Below, one piece after another: positions 57,136 through 64,000 of a DNA stretch of 64,000 nucleotides. The notes under the pieces are model-generated. The model ran no database searches, had not been told where the DNA came from, and saw nothing but the letters and a program-made list of their open reading frames with translations. This DNA comes from Gemmatimonadota bacterium. GTDB taxonomy: Bacteria > Gemmatimonadota > Gemmatimonadetes > Gemmatimonadales > GWC2-71-9. The stretch's first letter is position 1; each line of letters begins with the position of its first letter. The stretch covers positions 1 through 64,000 of the forward strand of contig QHUT01000070.1 of assembly GCA_003222055.1 (NCBI GenBank), read 5' to 3'. The position numbers were made by a program, and so were the translations under genes.

Positions 57136-57864
57136 GTGAAGCCCGTCGCGCTGAGCGGCCTGCTCGTCCTGTGCGTGGGCGTCCCTCGTTTGCCGGCGCA
57201 GGTCGGGCGTGACACCACCGCCCGCATCGTAGGGACGGCGCGGTCGTCCACCAATGGCCTCCCGATCGCCGGCGTGATGGTCGCCCTGCGGGGGGCCCGC
57301 GCGTTCGGCGTGAGCGATAGCGCCGGGGCCTTTGCGCTCGCCGGGCTTCCGCCGGGACGGCAGACGGTCCGCATCCTCTACCGCGACAGCCTGTCGTACG
57401 ACAGCGAGGTCACGCTGAAGCGCGGCAAGACGCTGGCGCTCTCGGTGCTGCTCGACGTCGACGCGGTGGAGTTGAGCCCGATCGTCGTCGAGGCGAGGAG
57501 CTGGCGCGCCGACCGCAGTCTGGCCGGCTTCTACGACCGTAAGAAGTGGCGGTTCGGCCGGTTCTACACGCTGGCCGATCTCGATCGCCGCCACGGGCTC
57601 TCGCTGCGAACACTGTTGGGGGAGTCGGGAGTGCAACTGCGGTGCGGTGCCATGTACTGCCTGCCCTTCAGCGGGATCATGGGCGGATGCGTGATGTCGC
57701 TGTTCTACGACGGCATGCGACTGCCGGCCGATCAGATCGAGATGATACGGCTCGATGAGCTCGCCGGTGTCGAGGTGTACAAGCACGGCTTCGACGTGCC
57801 CATAGAGTTCCAGAACCCCTTCGGGGGTGACTGCGGCGCCGTTTTGGCGTGGAGCCGGTACTGA
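57136..57864 (+). CDS. Carboxypeptidase-regulatory-like domain plus TonB-plug-like protein (no barrel)
   Basis: GTARSSTNGLPIAGVMVALRGARAFGVSDSAGAFALAGLPPGRQTVRI; IVVEAR...CVMSLFYDGMRLPADQIEMIRLDELAGVEVYKHG. Confidence 0.7.
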   Translation: MKPVALSGLLVLCVGVPRLPAQVGRDTTARIVGTARSSTNGLPIAGVMVALRGARAFGVSDSAGAFALAGLPPGRQTVRILYRDSLSYDSEVTLKRGKTLALSVLLDVDAVELSPIVVEARSWRADRSLAGFYDRKKWRFGRFYTLADLDRRHGLSLRTLLGESGVQLRCGAMYCLPFSGIMGGCVMSLFYDGMRLPADQIEMIRLDELAGVEVYKHGFDVPIEFQNPFGGDCGAVLAWSRY

Positions 57865-59141
57865 TGCGACGGCTGCTCGCCCGGCTCACCGTGCCGGCGT
57901 GCCTCCTCGGCGCCTGTCGCGGACCGAGTAAGGAGCCCGGGCACATCGCCATCGAAGATCGGATCCCCCTTCCTGGCCCTCCCCCCGCTGCGCTCGCACT
58001 GTCGGAGTTTCGACCCCGGATGCGCGCTGATGTCGATAGCGGGGGGCGTTGCCGCGAGGATTTCTATTGGAGCGCACGCGGGTATCGGGCGGTTGTGTGG
58101 CGGCGTGACGGCGAAAACCGTCGGTTTTGGAAGATCCAAGTCGCCACGGACAGCGCCGGTGTGGTACGGCGCTATTACGAGGACCGGTACGGCTACACGG
58201 CCGGCCGCACGATCATTCTGGTCGACTTCGACGCGGGCCGGGGCTCGGTGGAGAACGACATCCCCGATCTACCGGCCCAGACCGCCGCCGCCGATGCGGC
58301 AACTGTGTTTCACGCGCCGCAGCTCGACGATCCCTCTCTGCAGGCCGCCCGTATCCTCGAACGCTGCCGCGCGTCGCTCGACCCGTGGGGCTCGCTCGCC
58401 CGCTTCCCCGACAGTTTGACCGCGCCGCCGCCACCGCGCCCGCTCCCTCGCGTGGCGAGCGTTGACCGGTCGTTCCGGGATTCCACACTCGGCGTGGGAT
58501 ACCTCGCGCCCGGGGCGGATGGTGTCAACAGTTTCAGCGGCTTTGAATGGTTCCGCCACGTGATCGTGCCCGTATACGACGGACCGTCCGGGCCCGTCGC
58601 GGCGTGGCTGGCGCGCGGATGGGTGGCGCGGCGGCGGGCGCCGCGCTGGAGCTGGGGCGAATGGACGGTCGGCGGGTGGATCGGCACGTCGTCTGAGGGC
58701 ACCGCCCTTCCGGTCCTGGTGCTGCGGGACGACGGTTGGCTCCGGTTCCGTTACGCGCCGCCGACGACGGGCGACGACGGAACGGTTTGGACGCACCGGT
58801 CGCACCTTGCGGTGGGAGATGTCACGTTGGCGGTCACTCGGTGGGAAGACCACTTTCTGCATCAGGACGTGCCCACCTACTTCCGGGAGCTCGGGCGACA
58901 TCCGCTGCGTGGCGCCCGCGGCGACACGAGCGCCGTGCTCGCGTGGCTCGAGGGGCGCGTCGGCAGGGTGCCCGAGTACAGCGTCGCTCCTCTTGAGATC
59001 GACGGAGACTGGATGAGGGTTCGCGTGCAGTGGCCGGGCCAATGGTGCGGGACCGCGCCGCAACGCACGGCGGAGGGTTGGATCCGGTGGCGGCGGCCCG
59101 ATACGGGACCGATGGTTGCGATTCGTGGGTTCATCTGCTGA
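57864..59141 (+). CDS. Putative lipoprotein of unknown function
   Basis: ATG overlapping upstream stop; signal peptide with ACLLGACRGP. Confidence 0.55.
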   Translation: MRRLLARLTVPACLLGACRGPSKEPGHIAIEDRIPLPGPPPAALALSEFRPRMRADVDSGGRCREDFYWSARGYRAVVWRRDGENRRFWKIQVATDSAGVVRRYYEDRYGYTAGRTIILVDFDAGRGSVENDIPDLPAQTAAADAATVFHAPQLDDPSLQAARILERCRASLDPWGSLARFPDSLTAPPPPRPLPRVASVDRSFRDSTLGVGYLAPGADGVNSFSGFEWFRHVIVPVYDGPSGPVAAWLARGWVARRRAPRWSWGEWTVGGWIGTSSEGTALPVLVLRDDGWLRFRYAPPTTGDDGTVWTHRSHLAVGDVTLAVTRWEDHFLHQDVPTYFRELGRHPLRGARGDTSAVLAWLEGRVGRVPEYSVAPLEIDGDWMRVRVQWPGQWCGTAPQRTAEGWIRWRRPDTGPMVAIRGFIC

Positions 59142-59159
59142 CGTTCCGCCGCCCGTTCG

Positions 59160-60263
59160 CTACACGTTGAACCGGAACAGCAGGATGTCCCCGTCCGCGA
59201 CCACGTAGTCGCGTCCCTCGCTTCGCACCAGGCCCTGCTCCCGGGCGGTCTTGTAGGAGCCCGCCCGCACGAAGTCCGCGAACGCGACCGTCTCGGCCCG
59301 GATGAACCCGCGCTGGAAATCGGAGTGGATCTCCCCCGCGGCCGCGAACGCGGTGTCGCCCCGATGCATGGTCCAGGCGCGCACTTCGTTCTCGCCCACC
59401 GTGAAGAACGTCTGGAGGCCCAGCAGCCGGTAGCCGGCGTGGATCAGGCGATCGAGCCCCGGCTCCGTGACGCCGGCACTCGCGAGGTATTCGCGCCGCT
59501 CCTCTCCCGCCAGCTCGCCCAGCTCCGCCTCGAACTTGGCGGAGAAGAGGACCACCTCGGCTTCCTCGTGGTGCGCCTGCACGGCCGCGCGCAGCTCCTC
59601 GAGCCACTTCCCGCCGCCCCCGGCGAGGTCGTCCTCGTTTACGTTGGCGGCGTACAGGATCGGCTTCGCGGTGAGCAGGCCCAGTTGGCGCAGGAATCGC
59701 ACGGCCGCCTCGCTCTCACCGGCCTCGCGCGCGCCGCGGCCCGCGTTGAGCTCCGCGATCACGCGCTCGAGCACCACCAGCTCCGCCTGCGCTTCCTTGT
59801 CGCCGGCGCGCGCCGTCTTGCGGGTCTTGTCGAGCCGTCGCTCCACCACCGCGAGATCGGCCAGGGCGAGCTCGCTCGTGATCACGTCGTGATCGCGCAC
59901 CGGGTTCACCGGTCCCATCACGTGTACCACGTCGGGATCGTCGAAACAGCGGATCACGTGGACGACGGCGTCCACCTCCCGGATGTGCGACAGGAATTGA
60001 TTGCCCAGCCCCTCCCCCTGGGAGGCGCCCTTCACGAGTCCCGCGATGTCCACGAACTCGACCACCGCGGGGACCTTCTTCTTGGGCTGCACCAGCCCGT
60101 TGAGCCGTTCCAGCCGCGGGTCCGGGACTTCGACCACGCCGACGTTGGGCTCGACGGTGCAAAACGGATAGTTCTCCGCCGCCGCGGCCTTGGAGGAGGT
60201 GAGCGCGTTGAAGAGGGTGGACTTGCCGACGTTCGGGAGACCGACGATGCCGAGACGGAGCAT
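59160..60263 (-). CDS. ychF: Redox-regulated ATPase YchF
   Basis: [42 protein letters not shown]-type N-terminus; [30 protein letters not shown]; C-terminal TGS. Confidence 0.96.
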   Translation of the reverse strand: [367 protein letters not shown]

Positions 60264-60264
60264 G

Positions 60265-60341
60265 CTAGAACGCGGAACGCGGAAGTGGGAACGCGGAACA
60301 TGCACGTCTGTTCCGCGCTCCGCGTTCCGACTTCCGCGTTA
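60265..60341. repeat. Heptamer-periodic inverted-arm element (unit GGAACGC)
   Basis: gaacgcg-gaacgcg-gaagtgg-gaacgcg ... tgttccgcgctccgcgttccgacttccgcg; fills the ychF-pth gap. Confidence 0.9.
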
Positions 60342-60875
60342 TGACTGGCGTAGCCATTGCTCGACCGCCGTGATGAGCTGGGGTTTCAGCGCCTCCAGTT
60401 GCTCCACCTGCTCGGGATCGAACGGCGCGAGCACATACTCGGACCAGTCGCTGACTCCCTCGGGGAGCGGGCCCACGCCGATCCGCAGGCGCGGGTAGGC
60501 GGGCGACTGCAACGCGCCCTCGACGCTCTTCAAGCCATTGTGGCCGCCCGACGACCCCTCGCCGCGGAGCCGGAACGTGCCCGAGGGGATCTGAAAATCG
60601 TCCACGAGGATGAGCAGGTCGCTCGCCGGATTGAAGGTGGGATCCGCGCGGAGCGACGCGAGGGCCGCGCCGCTGCGGTTCATGGAGGTCGTGGGCTTCA
60701 AGACCCGGACCGGCACGCCCGCCACCTCACCCTCGGTGAAACGGGCGCGCTCGCCGCGGCGGAAGGGGGGAAACCCCCAGTGCGCGACGAGCGCATCGGC
60801 CAGCCAGAAGCCCGCGTTGTGCCGCGTCGCCGCGTACTCTGGCCCCGGGTTGCCGAGGCCGACGACGGCGCGCAA
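60339..60875 (-). CDS. pth: Peptidyl-tRNA hydrolase
   Basis: MRAVVGLGNPGPEYAATRHNAGFWLAD; KPTTSMNRSGAAL; DDFQIPSGTFRLRGEGSSGGHNGLKSVE. Confidence 0.95.
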   Translation of the reverse strand: MRAVVGLGNPGPEYAATRHNAGFWLADALVAHWGFPPFRRGERARFTEGEVAGVPVRVLKPTTSMNRSGAALASLRADPTFNPASDLLILVDDFQIPSGTFRLRGEGSSGGHNGLKSVEGALQSPAYPRLRIGVGPLPEGVSDWSEYVLAPFDPEQVEQLEALKPQLITAVEQWLRQS

Positions 60876-60878
60876 CCC

Positions 60879-61655
60879 TCAGCTCTCTTTGCCGCCCTTG
60901 GGCTTCTCGACCTTGTCGGTCTTCTCCCCCTTGGCGGGTGCGGCGGCGCCACCCCCCTTGGCCTCGGGCTTGGGCGGCGCGCCGCCTTCCGCGGCACCCT
61001 CGCCCTCTTCCTCTTCTCCCTCGCGCACCTTCCGGATCAGCTCGGGCTCCGCCACCTCGGTCGCGGCCTCGGGGCTCGGCGCCGCCACCTCTTCGGCGCG
61101 CGGCGGCACCACCGTCGCGATCGTGAGGTCGGCCTCGGTGAGGATCTTCGCGTTGGGGATGGTGAGCTCCCGCACGTGCAGCGAGTCGCCGATCTTGAGC
61201 GCCGTGACGTCGAGCTCCACCCGATCGGGGATGTTCTCTGGCAGCACCTCGATTTCCACCTCGCGGGTGACCTGGTCGAGCACGCCGCCCGCGTTGCGCA
61301 CGCCGTCGGGACTGCCCACGAGGTGCACGGGGATCTTGAGCTTGACCTTCTCCGCGGCGTGGATCTCGTAGAAATCCACGTGAATGATGTCGGGCCGGAG
61401 AGGGTGTCGCTGAATCTCGCGGATCAGCGTCTTCACGGCCGCCTTGCCGTCCACCGCCAGCTCGATGATGGTGCTCGCGGGCTCGACGCCCGTGAGCGCC
61501 TTCTCGAGCGCCTTGGCCTCGAGCTCGAGCGCCTGGGTGTCGCGTCCGTGCCCGTAGATTACCGCGGGCACCTTGCCGCGGAAGCGGATCTGCCGTGCGG
61601 CGCCCTTGCCGGACGCCTGCCGGGGGCTCGCCGCGAGGGAAACTGTCTGGGCCAT
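60879..61655 (-). CDS. rplY: 50S ribosomal protein L25/general stress protein Ctc
   Basis: GKGAARQIRFRGKVPAVIYGHG; IQRHPLRPDIIHVDFYEI; HLVGSPDGVRNAGGVLDQ. Confidence 0.93.
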   Translation of the reverse strand: MAQTVSLAASPRQASGKGAARQIRFRGKVPAVIYGHGRDTQALELEAKALEKALTGVEPASTIIELAVDGKAAVKTLIREIQRHPLRPDIIHVDFYEIHAAEKVKLKIPVHLVGSPDGVRNAGGVLDQVTREVEIEVLPENIPDRVELDVTALKIGDSLHVRELTIPNAKILTEADLTIATVVPPRAEEVAAPSPEAATEVAEPELIRKVREGEEEEGEGAAEGGAPPKPEAKGGGAAAPAKGEKTDKVEKPKGGKES

Positions 61656-61665
61656 CTATCGGTCC

Positions 61666-62643
61666 TCAGCCGTACGTCGTGAGCGGCAAGTCGTCGAAGA
61701 GCGAGCTCACCGACTGGTTCGAATGCTCATAGCCGATCGCCTTCGCCATCAGTCCGGCGATCGACAGCACCTTCAGCTTCTCGAAGCACCGGTCCTCGGG
61801 GATCCGGATGGTGTTCGCTACTACCACCTCGTCGATACACGACGCGCGCAGCCGCTCCACCGCGGGACCCGACAGGAGCGCGTGGGTCGCGAACGCGTAG
61901 ATCTTGCGCGCCCCCAGCCGCTTCAGCGCCCCGGCCGCCTCGGTGATGGTCCCCGCCGTGTCGATCATGTCGTCGGGGATGAGGCAGTCCTTGTCGGCCA
62001 CGTCGCCCACGACGTTGACCACTTCGGCCACGTTGGCCGATGGGCGCCGCTTGTCGATGATCGCCAGCGACGCGTTCAGCCGTTTCGCGAATCCACGGGC
62101 CATCTTGGCGGACCCGACGTCGGGCGCCACCACCACCGGATCGTGCAGCTGCTTCAGCCGGAAGTAGCTCACGAACACGGGCGCCGCGTACAGGTGGTCC
62201 ACCGGGATATCGAAGAACCCCTGCAGCTGGTGGGAATGGAAGTCCATCCCCAGCACGCGATCCGCTCCGGCGTGCGTGATCAGGTTCGCCATCAGCTTGG
62301 CGCTGATCGCCACGCGCGGCTGATCCTTCCGGTCCTGGCGCGCGTAGCCGAAATACGGCAGCACCGCCGTGGTCCGCGCCGCGCTCGCCCGGCGCGCCGC
62401 GTCGATCAGGAACAACAGCTCCAGATAGTTCTCCGCGGGCGGGTTGGTCGGCTGGATGATGAACACGTCCCGGCCGCGCACGTTCTCGTCGATCTTGACG
62501 AAAATCTCCCCGTCGGCGAACCGCCGGATCGTCACCGCACACAGCGGCTGCCCCAAGTGTTTGGCCATCTCCTCGGCGAGCGGCCGGTTGGCCGTCCCGG
62601 CGAGCAGCAACAACTGGCTCCGCGAGAGCGAGAGGTCCGCCAT
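61666..62643 (-). CDS. prs: Ribose-phosphate pyrophosphokinase
   Basis: FADGEIFVKIDENVRGRDVFIIQPTNPPAENYLELL; YFGYARQDRK; VVAPDVGSAKMARGFAKRL. Confidence 0.96.
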   Translation of the reverse strand: MADLSLSRSQLLLLAGTANRPLAEEMAKHLGQPLCAVTIRRFADGEIFVKIDENVRGRDVFIIQPTNPPAENYLELLFLIDAARRASAARTTAVLPYFGYARQDRKDQPRVAISAKLMANLITHAGADRVLGMDFHSHQLQGFFDIPVDHLYAAPVFVSYFRLKQLHDPVVVAPDVGSAKMARGFAKRLNASLAIIDKRRPSANVAEVVNVVGDVADKDCLIPDDMIDTAGTITEAAGALKRLGARKIYAFATHALLSGPAVERLRASCIDEVVVANTIRIPEDRCFEKLKVLSIAGLMAKAIGYEHSNQSVSSLFDDLPLTTYG

Positions 62644-62693
62644 GTGAGCCCTGCAAAATAGAGGGCAAACTGCGCGAAGCCAAGGGGTTGGGG

Positions 62694-63656
62694 CTAGTGC
62701 TTCCCTGGCTTGGCCGCAGGCTTTGTCGGCACCGGTTTCGACGCTGGTTTGAGCGATTGGCTGGCGGGCGTCACTCCATCCACGTCCCAGGTGTTCATGC
62801 GATACACGGTCGCGTCCTCACCGCCGCCCCCGGCGAGGTGACGTACGATGTAGGCGCCTGGCGTCGAGTCGAACGCGAGCGACAGCAGCACGCCGCGGCC
62901 GCCGCGCACCGTGAGGCGGCGCTTGGGACCGCGCGCGCGCGTCGAGTCCACTTGTTTCGCCGTCGCGAACCCCGCGGCCGTGATGGACTTGAGACGTTCG
63001 AGGTAGCGGCGCACCGCCGCCGAATCAGTCGCGCCGCCGTTCAACGTCCACGTCGTGGCCAAGCGCTTCAGGGTGTAGCGGTCCTTGCCGCGCTCGACGT
63101 CGAGCGCGGTGATGCTGTCGGGCGAGAGCGCGGCGATCCGTTTGTCGCGCCAGTCGTCGGCGCGCCGCTCGGCCAGACCGGCGAGCGTGCCGCGCCAGAG
63201 GTAGACGTGCACGTCGCCCGGGCGGCGCAGGTAGGTGCTCTGGTAGTCGCTGCCGCGCGCGCCGGTGATCACCGCCACCACGGGTTTGCCGCCGCGGAAC
63301 ACCAGGAGCGAGCGGCCGGTCGCGCTGTCCACCTGGAGGCGCGCGAACGACGAGGCATCCTGCGCCACGAGCTCCGCACCGACGGAATCCTTGAGCGCGC
63401 GGATCAGGTCGGTCACGTCCGCCGACATGGCGCGGTGACCGTTCACCGTCCATGCCGTCGCCGACTGCTTCACGAGGACGACCGAGTCGGTTGCCTTCAC
63501 CAACACGATCGAATCGACGTCCGCCGGGGTGAGCGGGGGGAAGGCGAGCGATCCGGTCACCGAGTCCGAGCCGCGCGAAAAGAGCTCGCTCCCGCCCCAC
63601 AGGAGGAGCAGCGCGGCGAGGCCGAGGGCGACCATCTTCAAGTGCCTGGCGCTCAC
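62694..63656 (-). CDS. DUF4340-type domain protein
   Basis: Repeated TAWTVNG / TTWTLNGGATDSAAVRRYLERLKSITA modules; gene order next to a GldG-like ORF. Confidence 0.7.
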   Translation of the reverse strand: MSARHLKMVALGLAALLLLWGGSELFSRGSDSVTGSLAFPPLTPADVDSIVLVKATDSVVLVKQSATAWTVNGHRAMSADVTDLIRALKDSVGAELVAQDASSFARLQVDSATGRSLLVFRGGKPVVAVITGARGSDYQSTYLRRPGDVHVYLWRGTLAGLAERRADDWRDKRIAALSPDSITALDVERGKDRYTLKRLATTWTLNGGATDSAAVRRYLERLKSITAAGFATAKQVDSTRARGPKRRLTVRGGRGVLLSLAFDSTPGAYIVRHLAGGGGEDATVYRMNTWDVDGVTPASQSLKPASKPVPTKPAAKPGKH

Positions 63657-64000
63657 GCCGTCGCTCCTGCCGTCACGAGCGGCCGGTACACGCGTCGCGT
63701 GGTCCGGCGCCGGCGCCACAGCCGCGCGATCCCGGCCGCGATCAGGAGCACCGGGACGCCGATGAGATTGCCGTACTTGGCGGCGCCGCGCTTCACGCTG
63801 CTCCCGAACACGAGCGGTGGCGGGGCGCGGTCTTTGGAGCGGATCGCGATCAAGGCGTCGTCCTGGGCGAGCCAGTCGATCGCGTTCTGCACGAACACGA
63901 TGTTCGTGGGCGAATTGCGGGCGTAGCGGTCGCTGGCGAAGTCGGCGCTGCCGACCGCCACCACGCGACCGCGCGGCGGGGCGGAGGACGTCGCCGGGGG
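63653..64000 (-). CDS. C-terminal part of GldG/ABC-transporter auxiliary protein, cut by the window edge
   Basis: RVVAVGSADFASDRYARNSPTNIVFVQNAIDWLAQDDALIAIRSK; terminal TM. Confidence 0.65.
   Translation of the reverse strand, partial: PPATSSAPPRGRVVAVGSADFASDRYARNSPTNIVFVQNAIDWLAQDDALIAIRSKDRAPPPLVFGSSVKRGAAKYGNLIGVPVLLIAAGIARLWRRRRTTRRVYRPLVTAGATA

Overview
High-GC bacterial chromosomal segment. Gene content and style suggest a Gemmatimonadota-like genome or MAG, but that is inference. It is mostly densely packed housekeeping genes on both strands: ispG, csaA, comM, larE, thpR, lepB, a primary-type sigma factor, yajQ, rimO, hemL, lnt, hyuA/hyuB, a crp-type regulator, rpmE-prfA-prmC-ylbF-tmk-ctpA, DAHP synthase-lolA, smc, rsfS, rplI-rpsR-rpsF, ychF-pth-rplY-prs. 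No rRNA, tRNA or CRISPR was recognised.

The most unusual signals are: (1) a family of heptamer-periodic (7-bp unit) elements, often with two inverted arms, that fill intergenic gaps and also sit in frame inside several genes, including directly after the lolA start codon; (2) a ~483-bp direct duplication of the 3' end of comM bracketing a low-GC, foreign-looking myo-inositol oxygenase gene; (3) an array of nine 13-bp units directly upstream of a possibly leaderless ispG; (4) four GTGA-N6-TCAC palindromes in gene-upstream regions, two of them exactly 60 bp apart, together with a CRP-type regulator carrying an RETVSR helix; (5) a ParA/MinD-like domain without a recognisable Walker A, fused to a SPOR domain next to smc. 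All calls come from reading the sequence and the supplied ORF track; no database search was run.
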